This document shows, one piece after another, positions 43,591 through 52,859 of a stretch of DNA of 64,000 nucleotides. This DNA comes from RHKK01 sp964596245 (GTDB lineage Bacteria; Patescibacteriota; Patescibacteriia; 2-12-FULL-60-25): assembly GCA_964596245.1 (NCBI GenBank), contig CAZQSK010000001.1, positions 1 through 64,000 of the forward strand, written 5' to 3'. The translations under genes were made by a program, and so were the position numbers. Below the pieces are notes generated by a model. That model ran no database searches and had not been told where the DNA came from. It worked only from the letters and a program-made list of their open reading frames with translations. Positions within the stretch are counted from its first letter, which is position 1; every line of letters starts with the position of its first letter.

Positions 43591-46587
43591 ATGGCGAAGC
43601 GGAAATCCCCGACTCCCAAACCATCTTCTTGGCATTATCCCGCCATTATCATTATTGGTTTTGTTGCATTTCTCATGGGCGCAGTGCTAAGTGCTCTTCC
43701 CATCCATGCTGCAAACCTCATTCAATCGGCATCAGCAACAAGAACAACCGCTCAAACCAATCCTACGATCGTCACGGCCACATACCCAACCGCAGCCACG
43801 GCCGGCCGACTGCTTATTGCGGTAGTTGCCGCAAACGGTGATACGACAATCAACGGTCCATCTGGCTGGACACAGATCATTAATGAATCCGGGACCGTAA
43901 GCCAAGGTATTTTTTACAAATTAGCGTCCGGCGGAGAAACGAGTATTAGCGCTTCCGTTTCAGCAAATCCAGGGTCTATCGGACTTCATATTTATGAATA
44001 CGCGGGCGCAAACTCGTTAGGCGCCGTCTCCTCAAATACGGGCACAAGCAACACGCCTTCATCCGGCTCCATCGCAACAACCCAAACGAACGAGCTCGTA
44101 TTCACAGCTATTGTGATCCGAGCAAACACCACATATACCAATACATCTTGGAATAATGCAGGGGAAGGATTCACCGAGCGTCGAGATTTTAATACGGGCG
44201 GCGGGGCCAGGCTTGCGGCTTATGCGGGCGGAGACAATCTCACAAATACCGCCGGGACGAAAAGTGTTACGGTGGCCACAGGCGCAAGCGCCGCGTGGCG
44301 CGGACAGATGGTAAGTTTCCAAACAGTCGAAGTGGATACGATACCGCCATCGGCCATCACTGACCTCGCGGCTAGCAATCCTACTGGGTCAAGTATTGAA
44401 CTGGCCTGGACAGCGCCCGGTGATGACGGATCATCTGGCACAGCAAGCGCATACGATATCCGCTATTCAACATCATTGATCGACGAAGGGAGTTTTGCAT
44501 CCGCAAACGAAGTCGCAGAAGAGCCAATCCCATCAATGGCGGGAACGGCGCAATCAATGACCGTGACCGGACTCTCACAAAATACAACCTACTATTTCGC
44601 GATAAAAAGCTCCGACGAGGCTCCCAACACCTCACCGATCTCGAATGTTCCAGATCTCACAACTACAGAGGCCTCGACCGAAGATCCGGGCGACGCCACG
44701 GTCAACCTCTATCCGGAAAATATCGTCGTACATATTCTTCCTGAAGCCTGTACCACCGATCCGAAAATACAACTCCTCCTTCATGCGCATAACGCCACCC
44801 ACGTAAAAATCGGCTACCTTCCCGACCTCTCAGATGCCTCATGGGAGCCATTTGAGGTGGGCGTTGACCGCTTTGCGAACATATCTTGGAACCTACCGGA
44901 GGGTGATGGCGAGAAAACCATCTACGTTCAATTCAAATCCCCTTTTTACGATCTGGAATCAGAGATCCACACAGCCTCCGTCCGACTTGATCAGAGCACA
45001 TTCTGTCGCTCGCCCGAAGAGCACGCCCATGTTTTTGAAACCCAAGGAAAAATCCGCGCACGCGAAATCAGCGAAGCCTGCCTGGCAGATTTTGCACATG
45101 CGATCATCGAACCCCACATTGATGGGTTCGTTCCGGAAGTGAAAACGCTTTCGCCAACCGAGACGCAATTCACATTTACAGAAGAAAATAATAAAGTCGA
45201 AATCGTCATAAAAAGACTCGACGAAGAAACGGTGAGCGTCGAAATTCATAAACAGGAAGGTGACAAGCCTCAAAACATCAAACTGCGTGTTCATGCTGCT
45301 GATCGGGGCGCCGTTCACGACATGCTCCTATGGCGCGCCGTTTCTGCCTTCAAAGAGTTGCCGAAAAAAATTGATTTATCCACTATTCCCCAGCTATGCA
45401 CCTCGGAACTAGTCCCGCATCCGCACCCTGGCGATCTGTTTCAAGGAACGTCGTCGGATGTCTACTTCATGGGCGACGACGACAAACGTCACGCTTTTCC
45501 GAATAAAGACGTATTCAATAGCTGGTTCCAAACCTCCACAGAAATAATGACCGTGGCTGATTATCAGATCGCTGAAATCCCCCTAGGAGAAAATATTACG
45601 CTACGACCCGGTAAACTCGTACGCGTTCTGAATAGCCTTGTGCTTTATGTAACCGATGTTGGGCGCAAACTACGTCAAATCATTACAGAAGCGCTCATGG
45701 ACTCCTACAGAGTCCGTATCGATGATGTGATCTACAGCTTGAGCCCGGCCCTCGTGACGAATTATAAATTTGGGAACCCTATCCTGTCTGAACACGATCC
45801 TATCATCGCGCTTTTGAATGAAACCTCGACCAATATAAACGACCTCTGGCCAACTTCCGACGAATCCCATGAGCCTCTCGTACATTCTTCCGACATTCGT
45901 GATGGTCGTGTGATTCTAGAAAACAATTCGATACCGACTGGTAATACCGAGCTCCGCTTTCGTGTACTCGACCATACCAAAACGATATTCACACCCGATG
46001 GTCTCGCCTCATCACATGGAGCGGATGTCCATGTTCTCATCGTGCGTGAGGATTTAGGAGCGTTCCAACATCTTCATCCAGAAGAACGAAATGGTGTATG
46101 GACTGTTCATGCGCATTTCGAAGAGGAGGGTCACTATTACCTCTATACCGATATCGTCCCAAAAGGCCAACCTTCCATTATCCTCCGCGCCCCATTAGCC
46201 GTTGGTGATAATCCGCTGAATAACACTTCGTTCCCCGATCCCGATCCGAATCAAGGCGGAAATGACAACCCGTACCGGCTCGAGCTTTTGACAAAGGAAC
46301 TCTCTGCCGGGAAACAGTCACTCCTCAAATTCCAGCTCACAAAAGATGGAGTGCTCGTTTCGAAAATCGAACCTTGGCTCGAAGCCTTCGCTCACCTTGT
46401 GATCTTTAAGCACGGCGATTGGAATACCTACATCCATACGCATCCCCTCGAAGGGTTCTCTCCACCAAACGGTCAACTCCATTTTATCGCACGCTTCCCT
46501 ACAGCAGGTCGATACACACTATTCACCCAAATCCGCGTGGACGATGGGGTAAAAACCTTTCCGATCACGATAGACATCGCCGAGTGA
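43591..46587 (+). CDS. Large surface protein with FN3, shared surface module and His-rich C-terminal domain
   Basis: 998 residues. A transmembrane or signal helix (about 18-40) is followed by a beta-rich domain (42-245) resembling secreted lectin-like folds, then a fibronectin type III domain (about 248-355; PPSAITDLAAS to TTYYFAIKSSD). Residues about 610-735 repeat the module found in the S-layer candidate (KRHAFPNKDVFNSWF, GENITLRPGKLVR) in diverged form. The last 200 residues contain two histidine clusters, AFQHLHPEE (about 820) and YIHTHPLEG (about 950), like copper-handling secreted domains. Probably surface-exposed and perhaps metal-binding (inference). No anchor at the C-terminus. Confidence 0.8.
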   Translation: MAKRKSPTPKPSSWHYPAIIIIGFVAFLMGAVLSALPIHAANLIQSASATRTTAQTNPTIVTATYPTAATAGRLLIAVVAANGDTTINGPSGWTQIINESGTVSQGIFYKLASGGETSISASVSANPGSIGLHIYEYAGANSLGAVSSNTGTSNTPSSGSIATTQTNELVFTAIVIRANTTYTNTSWNNAGEGFTERRDFNTGGGARLAAYAGGDNLTNTAGTKSVTVATGASAAWRGQMVSFQTVEVDTIPPSAITDLAASNPTGSSIELAWTAPGDDGSSGTASAYDIRYSTSLIDEGSFASANEVAEEPIPSMAGTAQSMTVTGLSQNTTYYFAIKSSDEAPNTSPISNVPDLTTTEASTEDPGDATVNLYPENIVVHILPEACTTDPKIQLLLHAHNATHVKIGYLPDLSDASWEPFEVGVDRFANISWNLPEGDGEKTIYVQFKSPFYDLESEIHTASVRLDQSTFCRSPEEHAHVFETQGKIRAREISEACLADFAHAIIEPHIDGFVPEVKTLSPTETQFTFTEENNKVEIVIKRLDEETVSVEIHKQEGDKPQNIKLRVHAADRGAVHDMLLWRAVSAFKELPKKIDLSTIPQLCTSELVPHPHPGDLFQGTSSDVYFMGDDDKRHAFPNKDVFNSWFQTSTEIMTVADYQIAEIPLGENITLRPGKLVRVLNSLVLYVTDVGRKLRQIITEALMDSYRVRIDDVIYSLSPALVTNYKFGNPILSEHDPIIALLNETSTNINDLWPTSDESHEPLVHSSDIRDGRVILENNSIPTGNTELRFRVLDHTKTIFTPDGLASSHGADVHVLIVREDLGAFQHLHPEERNGVWTVHAHFEEEGHYYLYTDIVPKGQPSIILRAPLAVGDNPLNNTSFPDPDPNQGGNDNPYRLELLTKELSAGKQSLLKFQLTKDGVLVSKIEPWLEAFAHLVIFKHGDWNTYIHTHPLEGFSPPNGQLHFIARFPTAGRYTLFTQIRVDDGVKTFPITIDIAE

Positions 46588-46646
46588 GAGCCGTAACGCC
46601 AAAGCCTTGCCAAAAGGCTCAAAATCTGTTTTAATACAGCTCTTTT

Positions 46647-48113
46647 ATGGACCACGGCAACGTTATTGTGCGCTTTAGCGGCGTCACCTTCGGATATGAT
46701 GAGGAAAAGCCCCTCTTGGATGAGGTGGATTTTTCTGTACGCGAATCAGCCAAGATCACGCTCATGGGACAAAACGGTGCCGGCAAGAGCACCATCTTCA
46801 AGATGCTGACGGGTGCGCTCAAGCCGCAGGCCGGCGAAGTCCACATTCAGAAAGACGCGACGATCGCCATCGCGAAGCAAGTGATGGCCCGAGAATACAT
46901 GGAAAATACCGTGCGCGAATATTTTGCGCAGGCGTTTTCGGAAAAACTCTACGATCTGGATGGGCGTATCCGCACGGTCCTGGAAACGGTGAACTTGAAA
47001 ACGTCATTGGACCGCAAAATAAAGGAACACTCCGGCGGCCAGCAAGCCCGCTTGCTTTTGGCATTTGCCTTGATTCAGGAGCCGGATATTTTGCTCCTTG
47101 ATGAGCCGACCAACAATCTTGATAAGGAAGGCATCGAACATCTCACATCGTTTTTGATCATGTATCCGAAAACGGTGCTCGTGATTTCTCACGATGCCGA
47201 TTTCTTGAACTTGTTCACCGAAGGCGTTCTCCATTTGGATGTCTTCACCCGCAAGATGGAGCAATATGTCGGCAACTACTTTGACGTGGTCGAAGAGATC
47301 TCCGCACGTCTTGAACGCGAGCGTATGCAAAACGCCCGCATGCTGAAAGAGATTCAGGACCGCAAGGATAAGATCAACTTCTTCGCGAATAAGGGAGGTA
47401 AAATGCGTAAACTTGCGAGCAAGCTCCGCGACCAAGTGGAAGATGCCGAAGAGAATATGGTGGAAGTGCGTCGCGAAGACCGCACCATTCGTGATTTTGA
47501 AATTCCCACTCAGGACATTCTCGGCGTATTGGTAACATTGAACGCGATCTCGCTATTAAAAAACGGTGAATCCATTCGCGTGCCCGTCGATATCACGATC
47601 CGAAAGCGTCATCGCTTGCTGATCTCCGGCCCGAACGGCATCGGCAAAAGCACGCTTTTGAAAACGATCGCCGACAACCTCGATCCTGGTTCAGTACTCG
47701 GAAAAGATGTATCCGTCGGCTATTACCGCCAAGATTTCTCCGGTTTGGACTTTGACTCGACCGTCTACGACTCACTTGCTGAAGTGATGGCCAGCGAATC
47801 AAATGAGAAATTGCGTGCAGTTGCTTCGGAATTCTTACTGACGTCCGATCTGCTCAAAAACAAAGTAGGCTCCTTGTCCGAAGGACAAAAGGGCCTACTC
47901 TGCTTTGCACGTTTCGTTTTGCAAGCGCCGGGACTCATCATCCTTGATGAACCGACCAACCACATCAATTTCCGTCATCTTCCTGTGATTGCCAAGGCGC
48001 TCGAGAATTACAAAGGCGGAATGATTTTGGTCAGCCACTCTCCGGAATTCGTGAACCAAATCAAATTCGATGAGACGCTCGACTTGGGAGCGCTCGCAGC
48101 GAAAGCGGCTTAA
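46647..48113 (+). CDS. ABC-F family ATPase
   Basis: 488 residues with two nucleotide-binding domains and no transmembrane part. First domain: GQNGAGKSTIFKML, SGGQQARLLLAFAL, ILLLDEPTNNLD. Second: GPNGIGKSTLLKTI, LSEGQKGLLCFARF, LIILDEPTNHINF. The linker (about 215-285) is helical and charged, as in translation-factor ABC-F proteins that act at the ribosomal E site. The second signature reads LSEGQKG rather than LSGGE. Shorter than EttA (about 555), mainly through the N-terminal domain. TAATAC lies 9 bases before the ATG. Confidence 0.92.
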   Translation: MDHGNVIVRFSGVTFGYDEEKPLLDEVDFSVRESAKITLMGQNGAGKSTIFKMLTGALKPQAGEVHIQKDATIAIAKQVMAREYMENTVREYFAQAFSEKLYDLDGRIRTVLETVNLKTSLDRKIKEHSGGQQARLLLAFALIQEPDILLLDEPTNNLDKEGIEHLTSFLIMYPKTVLVISHDADFLNLFTEGVLHLDVFTRKMEQYVGNYFDVVEEISARLERERMQNARMLKEIQDRKDKINFFANKGGKMRKLASKLRDQVEDAEENMVEVRREDRTIRDFEIPTQDILGVLVTLNAISLLKNGESIRVPVDITIRKRHRLLISGPNGIGKSTLLKTIADNLDPGSVLGKDVSVGYYRQDFSGLDFDSTVYDSLAEVMASESNEKLRAVASEFLLTSDLLKNKVGSLSEGQKGLLCFARFVLQAPGLIILDEPTNHINFRHLPVIAKALENYKGGMILVSHSPEFVNQIKFDETLDLGALAAKAA

Positions 48114-48124
48114 GCCGCTTTTTT
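48102..48124 (+). terminator. Terminator with both convergent stop codons in its loop
   Basis: AAAGCGGC (48102-48109) pairs with GCCGCTTT (48114-48121) and T continues to 48124. The loop TTAA is the stop of the ABC-F gene and, reversed, of the gene at 48110. Confidence 0.8.
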
Positions 48125-48463
48125 GAACGTCACCTTGAACACCGGCTCGTATTTCACATCATTCTCGTCGGTGATCTCGACCGTCTCCCCTTTCATGAGT
48201 TTGGTGAGAGCGGCATCACTCAACAGCGCCGCATCGGTTTGAATATCCAATGCGATACGCTCCATCTGCTCGGTCTCTTTCATGAGATCGCTACGCAAAT
48301 CGTGCTGGAGCTGAAGCTTTTTTACTTTCAATGCTTTTAGCTGCTCCAACACCTCCTGATACGGTTTGGATTGTGCAAATACGTCCTTAAATATCTCTGC
48401 GAGCTTTTTCTTTTCATCACGCTTCTGCTTCATTCGGGTGTGTATCTCTTTGAGGTCGGCCAT
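48110..48463 (-). CDS. Coiled-coil hypothetical protein
   Basis: About 117 residues from ATG 48463 (a start 7 codons upstream is possible). The first 80 residues are a charged coiled coil (MKQKRDEKKKLAEIF through LKALKVKKLQLQHDL), followed by a short tail ending VFKVTFKKAA. No family is recognised; no membrane helix. It converges on the ABC-F gene with a 4-base overlap. Confidence 0.65.
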   Translation of the reverse strand: MADLKEIHTRMKQKRDEKKKLAEIFKDVFAQSKPYQEVLEQLKALKVKKLQLQHDLRSDLMKETEQMERIALDIQTDAALLSDAALTKLMKGETVEITDENDVKYEPVFKVTFKKAA

Positions 48464-48527
48464 AGGTGGCCGAAAGCATAGCATTTATTCCAACCCTTGG
48501 CATTTCGATCGGCTTCCATCGTGAGAA

Positions 48528-48536
48528 TGGTATGAT
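48528..48536 (+). promoter_or_regulatory. Extended -10 promoter for the gene at 48546
   Basis: TGG followed by TATGAT (48531-48536), a TGn-extended -10 with a 5/6 match, ends 9 bases before the ATG. No clear -35 and no ribosome site. Confidence 0.4.
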
Positions 48537-48545
48537 CGATCCCAT

Positions 48546-49925
48546 ATGAAGCTTCGCTTTTTTCTCTTTCTCAGTTTGTTTGCTATTGCATATCCCGGCC
48601 TCATCCCAGCCCAGGCCGCCACAAACGGCTCACTTATCAAAACGTCCTCCAATAGCGCCGTCTACTATTACGTGGATGGAAAACGCTACGCCTTTCCAAA
48701 CGAAAAAGTATTCTTCTCCTGGTATGCCGACTTCTCGGGCATCACGACGGTTTCGGCGAGTGAACTCGCCGGATATCCCCTCGCGGGAAACGTCACCTAT
48801 CGTCCGGGGAAATGGCTCGTAAAAATCCAAACCGATCCTAAAGTGTACGCCGTGTCGCGCTACGGAGTCCTGCGCTGGATCGCAAACGAACAAGTCGCAA
48901 CGGCGCTCTATGGATCGAACTGGAATACAAAAGTGCATGATATCGCCGACACGTTTTTCATCAACTATCGAATCGGAACGGATGTGATGCAGGCTAATGA
49001 ATACGATCTCTATTACGAACTCAACATCACGCAAATCGCGCAGAATATCCAAGGCGCAACTGTCCCGACTCCCCCGCCAGCCTCCAACGGCTCACCTGTA
49101 ATCGCCGGTTGCTCCATCTTTCCGGCCGACAATGCCTGGAATCGCGACATCTCGGCCTTACCCGTGCATGCCAAATCGGCGGACTACATCAACACGATTG
49201 GCCTGACGCGCACGCTTCATCCCGATTTCGGTGAAAACCAGGCATACGGCATCCCGTACAATGTCGTACCTGTGACGCAGCCAAAAGTACCGATCACATT
49301 TACGGCATATGGGGATGAAAGCGATGCTGGCCCATATCCAATCCCCGCAAATGCCAAAGTCGAAGGCGGAAGCGATGCGCACGTGCTCGTGCTTGAAACC
49401 GGCACCTGCACACTCTACGAATTATTTGCGGCTAGAAAAAATCCCAACAATAGCGGATGGTATGCGGACTCAGGCGCAATTTGGCATTTGGATTCAAATG
49501 ATTTGCGTCCTTACGGCTGGACCAGCGCGGATGCCGCCGGCCTGCCCATCCTTCCCGGCTTGGTCAGATATGAAGAGGTGGCGGCGGGAGAAATCAAACA
49601 CGCTATCCGTTTCACGGCCTCACGCACACAGAACGGTTATATTCTCCCGGCCACGCATCATGCCGGCTCAAATAACGAAGCCTATCCTCCGATGGGTCTG
49701 CGCGTCCGTCTCAAAGCCAACTACGATATCTCAGGTCTTAGTGGCCAGGCGCTGGTTATTGCCAAGGCGTTGAAAAAATACGGCTTCATGCTCGCAGACA
49801 ACGGTTCTAACTGGTATTTCCAAGGCGCAACCGACCCCCGCTGGAATGATGATGAACTCAATCAGCTAAAAGGGATCCCGGGCAGCGCCTTTGAAGCGGT
49901 GGATACGGGGCCGATTCGAAAATAA
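48546..49925 (+). CDS. Secreted two-domain protein: shared surface module plus an unnamed C-terminal domain
   Basis: 459 residues with a signal peptide (about 1-27, ending AQA). Residues 30-150 carry the surface module in a form close to the S-layer candidate: DGKRYAFPNEKVFFSWYADF, GNVTYRPGKWLVKIQTDPKVYAV. After a Pro-rich linker, residues about 185-459 form a compact domain with CSIFPADNAWNRDIS, HPDFGE, ESDAGPYPIP, GWTSADAAGLPILPGL and PATHHAGS. I have seen this pattern only in secreted proteins without assigned function, so I leave it unnamed. The two conserved Cys and His residues could be structural or catalytic. Confidence 0.8.
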   Translation: MKLRFFLFLSLFAIAYPGLIPAQAATNGSLIKTSSNSAVYYYVDGKRYAFPNEKVFFSWYADFSGITTVSASELAGYPLAGNVTYRPGKWLVKIQTDPKVYAVSRYGVLRWIANEQVATALYGSNWNTKVHDIADTFFINYRIGTDVMQANEYDLYYELNITQIAQNIQGATVPTPPPASNGSPVIAGCSIFPADNAWNRDISALPVHAKSADYINTIGLTRTLHPDFGENQAYGIPYNVVPVTQPKVPITFTAYGDESDAGPYPIPANAKVEGGSDAHVLVLETGTCTLYELFAARKNPNNSGWYADSGAIWHLDSNDLRPYGWTSADAAGLPILPGLVRYEEVAAGEIKHAIRFTASRTQNGYILPATHHAGSNNEAYPPMGLRVRLKANYDISGLSGQALVIAKALKKYGFMLADNGSNWYFQGATDPRWNDDELNQLKGIPGSAFEAVDTGPIRK

Positions 49926-49926
49926 G

Positions 49927-51012
49927 ATGGAACCAACACGCGTCTTGATTACAGATCCCCTCACGCAAACATGGTGGTTTGTTTTGCTTTTCGTGATCGC
50001 AATCAGTATCAGCATTCGTGCGAAAAAAAATAAGGATGTAGCTCTCACGAAAGATGTCTCTCTGGAACTCAAGGGCTTCGCGATCCTGGCTGTCATTTTC
50101 AGTCACGTGGGGTACTTCCTCTCACAGGACAATCGTTTCCTCTTTCCATTATCAATCTTCGCCGGTGTCGCCGTGAATCTCTTTCTGTTTCTCTCGGGTT
50201 TTGGATTGACACGTTCCGCAAAAAAGAAACCGTTTACCCCTCAATCATTCTATCGCGATCATCTCCCAAAACTCTTCATTCCGCTCTGGACTGTGTTGGT
50301 CTTCCTTTACATTGGTGACGCCTTGCTCGGTATTCGGTACCCATGGGAAACAATCATAGAGAGCGCCCTCGGTTTTTTTCCGAGAGCGGATTTGGCCACG
50401 AGTCTCAATGCTCCGCTTTGGTATTTTACCTTCATCCTGGCCTATTACCTTCTATTTCCATTGATGAATATCAAGAAATATCCCTTCATCACCGCGCTCG
50501 GATTAGGGCTTATCGGATATTTCCTCACGCAATCGACGCTTCCGGTTGACCGCGACGTACTTCAGCTCTACCAGCTCCACATCTGGGCTTTTCCCTTGGG
50601 TGTACTTCTCGCTTCCATCACTCAGAATCCTCTGCGCCTAAATTTTAAAACCACCACCGGCAATGTGGGACGAGTCGTGCTCGTGGTATTTCTCAGCCTC
50701 ATCGTGGGCCACGTAGCCCTTAACGCAGCCGTTGGCCAAGAAGTGTGGCGCGAGCAGGGATTGAGCCTACTACTCGCTCTCGGGGTGATTGGCATCTTCA
50801 TGCTCAAGCCCTTTACAATCGGTCTCTTCCGATTATTTGGAAGCTATTCATATGAACTCTATCTGCTGCATTGGCCCTTGATGTACCGATTTGATCTGTA
50901 CTACTTCTGGCTCCCTGCTTCGCTCGCGACATGGGCGCACCTTATTAGCGGAATCGGGCTTGCCGCTCTTGCACGAAACGCGAAGACCCTTGCACTAAAA
51001 ATGCGCGGCTGA
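49927..51012 (+). CDS. Acyltransferase family 3 membrane protein (OafA/YrhL type)
   Basis: About 361 residues from ATG 49927, one base after the preceding stop; an earlier in-frame ATG overlaps that gene. About ten helices. LELKGFAILAVIFSHVGYF contains the conserved His of the family's active-site region, and YELYLLHWPLMYRF is the C-terminal signature. Such proteins O-acetylate surface sugars or lipids on the outer face of the membrane. Likely decorates the glycan or a wall polymer (inference). Confidence 0.85.
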   Translation: MEPTRVLITDPLTQTWWFVLLFVIAISISIRAKKNKDVALTKDVSLELKGFAILAVIFSHVGYFLSQDNRFLFPLSIFAGVAVNLFLFLSGFGLTRSAKKKPFTPQSFYRDHLPKLFIPLWTVLVFLYIGDALLGIRYPWETIIESALGFFPRADLATSLNAPLWYFTFILAYYLLFPLMNIKKYPFITALGLGLIGYFLTQSTLPVDRDVLQLYQLHIWAFPLGVLLASITQNPLRLNFKTTTGNVGRVVLVVFLSLIVGHVALNAAVGQEVWREQGLSLLLALGVIGIFMLKPFTIGLFRLFGSYSYELYLLHWPLMYRFDLYYFWLPASLATWAHLISGIGLAALARNAKTLALKMRG

Positions 51013-51039
51013 TCGTATAGTGCTCATAATCCTATTCCT

Positions 51040-51777
51040 ATGCAACAAAAACACTACATCATCGCCGGAATCTTGATTTTGATCGTCGTCGGCGTGAGTT
51101 CATATGCGTACTTAGTCGCACCGACCAAAGGCCCAAGCCAACCGATCGCCCCGGTCGCGAATGAAGCACCGAAAAATCCCGAACCCGTTACTGAACCGAC
51201 CCCAACACCCACCGAAACCACGAAGCTGCCCGAGGAACAAGAGCGTTATACGATTGTCTCTTCGGAATCTTCCGCCACCTTTGAGCTTGATGAATTGTTG
51301 CGCGGTGAACCGGTCACCGTTATCGGCATAAACAAAGGCGAAGTTTCCGGAGACTTCATTATCAATCGCCAGAACCTTCCGGCTTCAACGATCGGCACGG
51401 TTCGCGTAAACGCGCGCACTTTTGTGACCGACTCGGAACAGCGAAACAATGCGATCCGCCGTATGATTCTCAAAACGGAAGACGACGCAAACGAATTCAT
51501 CACATTTAAGGCGACGTCGGTAACAGGCTTGCCCACCACCATCGCTGATGACAAATCCTTTAATTTTAAAATCGTGGGCGACCTCACGGTTTCAGGCACG
51601 ACCAAACCCGCCACCTTTGATGCCATGGGGCAATTCAAAGCAGACGGTACATTCACGGCTCAGGCCAGCTCGATCATCAAGCGCGGAGACTTCAATATCG
51701 TCGTTCCCAGCCTCCCCTTCCTGGCAAATATCGAAGAAGAAGTTGAACTCAGCCTCCAACTAGTCGCGAAGAAATAA
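51040..51777 (+). CDS. YceI family lipid-binding-type periplasmic protein
   Basis: 245 residues. N-terminal anchor (about 6-25), a Pro/Thr/Glu-rich linker (30-65) and a YceI domain: YTIVSSESSATFELDELLRG, GEVSGDFIINRQ, FITFKATSV, FKIVGDLTVSGTTKPATFDA, IIKRGDFNIVVPSLPFLANI. The family forms an extended lipocalin-like barrel that binds isoprenoid chains. The gene for an isoprenoid-type enzyme at 55805 lies nearby, though not linked by operon. Confidence 0.9.
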   Translation: MQQKHYIIAGILILIVVGVSSYAYLVAPTKGPSQPIAPVANEAPKNPEPVTEPTPTPTETTKLPEEQERYTIVSSESSATFELDELLRGEPVTVIGINKGEVSGDFIINRQNLPASTIGTVRVNARTFVTDSEQRNNAIRRMILKTEDDANEFITFKATSVTGLPTTIADDKSFNFKIVGDLTVSGTTKPATFDAMGQFKADGTFTAQASSIIKRGDFNIVVPSLPFLANIEEEVELSLQLVAKK

Positions 51778-52203
51778 CTACATCAAAATCTGTCCTTTAG
51801 AGGCCATCTTCCCGGCCTCTTTTAGGATCTTCTGAATCACCTTGAGATCGAGATCTTCAAGCTTCTTAAATCGAATACAGCTGCGTCCGATACTCGCCTT
51901 CGGAAGCTCCTTCTTGAACTTCTCCGCAAGATACTGCTTCCCGTCGCTCACGCAAACGTATAACGAAATATAATTCTTCTGATTGCCAAGGCCGATCACG
52001 CACCAATCCCCTTCGCGACCACTCTTGGATTTATAGTGAAACGGACCGTAGGCCAACATGTTGATCAAAAAGAACGGCTTGAGCTTGGGCACGGTCTTGC
52101 GAATCAGTGCATCAAGTTTCTTGATGTCGGCCTTACGCTGCTCTGGTAGCGAACCGATGTAATCGGTGCGCGTCTGGGCTTTGGACTTTTTGAACATGTT
52201 CAT
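51778..52203 (-). CDS. DUF1801 domain protein
   Basis: About 141 residues from ATG 52203, which overlaps the upstream stop as ATGA. TDYIGSLPEQRKADIKKLDALIRKTVP and NMLAYGPFHYKSKSGREGDWCVIGLGNQKNYISLYV are typical of the DUF1801/YdhG fold, with SCIRFKKLEDLDLKVI at the end. Function unknown. Coupled to the Cys/His protein at 52200-52820. Confidence 0.82.
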   Translation of the reverse strand: MNMFKKSKAQTRTDYIGSLPEQRKADIKKLDALIRKTVPKLKPFFLINMLAYGPFHYKSKSGREGDWCVIGLGNQKNYISLYVCVSDGKQYLAEKFKKELPKASIGRSCIRFKKLEDLDLKVIQKILKEAGKMASKGQILM

Positions 52204-52820
52204 AGGCGTTTCTTCCACTCTACTAGCTCGCCGGCCTTTTGTTCAATAGGATCAGCCCGACGCAAACTCGCCACTTGTGCACGAGTCAATATCGATTGAT
52301 GCGGGATATCGCACAGTATACCCGGGACTTCCCACACACTTTCTTCGGATGTCGCCCAATCGGTTTTCAACCGACGCAAATCATACGGACGCGAATAGCG
52401 ACGCAATGTCTTGCGACCTTTTGAATCAAAATATTCGTGGAAGTAACTCAACACGAGCTCACGTATCGTTGAATATACCGGCTCTCGATAACGTAAGACC
52501 GCATGATTTGTTTTCGAGATAGCGCCCCATCGCCCATGCAAACGAAACGGTGCCACGACATGATCAAAATCATGTTTTGAAGATTCCAGATCCAGCAACA
52601 ACGGGGGGTGCCCGTGAAAATGAAGCGCGAGAGCAGCCAGCATCGCGCCCTCAATGCAATGCGCGCGCTTTTCTCGTAGAACGCGACGCGGCGATAAACA
52701 TGTATCCCCTTCCGGTTCAAAGTTAAGCGCGAGCGTATTCAAAAAATCCTGGATCTTCCTCGGAGAGTTCAACCGTCGCAGGATCGCTAATTCTTTATTA
52801 TTCAGGTCAAAAAACGCCAT
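52200..52820 (-). CDS. Hypothetical protein with transglutaminase-like Cys/His pattern
   Basis: 206 residues. KRAHCIEGAMLAALALHFHG (Cys at the start of a helix) and HDFDHVVAPF (His in the next strand) fit a papain/transglutaminase-like core, but the third residue is uncertain, so this is a tentative fold assignment. The rest is unrecognised (RTLRRYSRPYDLRRLKTDW). Cytosolic. It heads a two-gene unit with the DUF1801 protein and is divergent from the TIM-barrel gene. Confidence 0.6.
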   Translation of the reverse strand: MAFFDLNNKELAILRRLNSPRKIQDFLNTLALNFEPEGDTCLSPRRVLREKRAHCIEGAMLAALALHFHGHPPLLLDLESSKHDFDHVVAPFRLHGRWGAISKTNHAVLRYREPVYSTIRELVLSYFHEYFDSKGRKTLRRYSRPYDLRRLKTDWATSEESVWEVPGILCDIPHQSILTRAQVASLRRADPIEQKAGELVEWKKRL

Positions 52821-52842
52821 AGCTGCTGATCACAATAGCGCA

Positions 52843-52851
52843 TGCTACACT
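52843..52851 (+). promoter_or_regulatory. Extended -10 promoter for the gene at 52860
   Basis: TGC followed by TACACT (52846-52851) ends 8 bases before the ATG. No -35 match and no ribosome site, so a near-leaderless transcript. Confidence 0.35.
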
Positions 52852-52859
52852 CTTTTCAT

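Noticed and set aside
46588..46646. Terminator after the 998-residue surface protein
   Set aside because: A 6-bp AGCCTT/AAGGCT hairpin exists but no T-run follows, so support is too weak.
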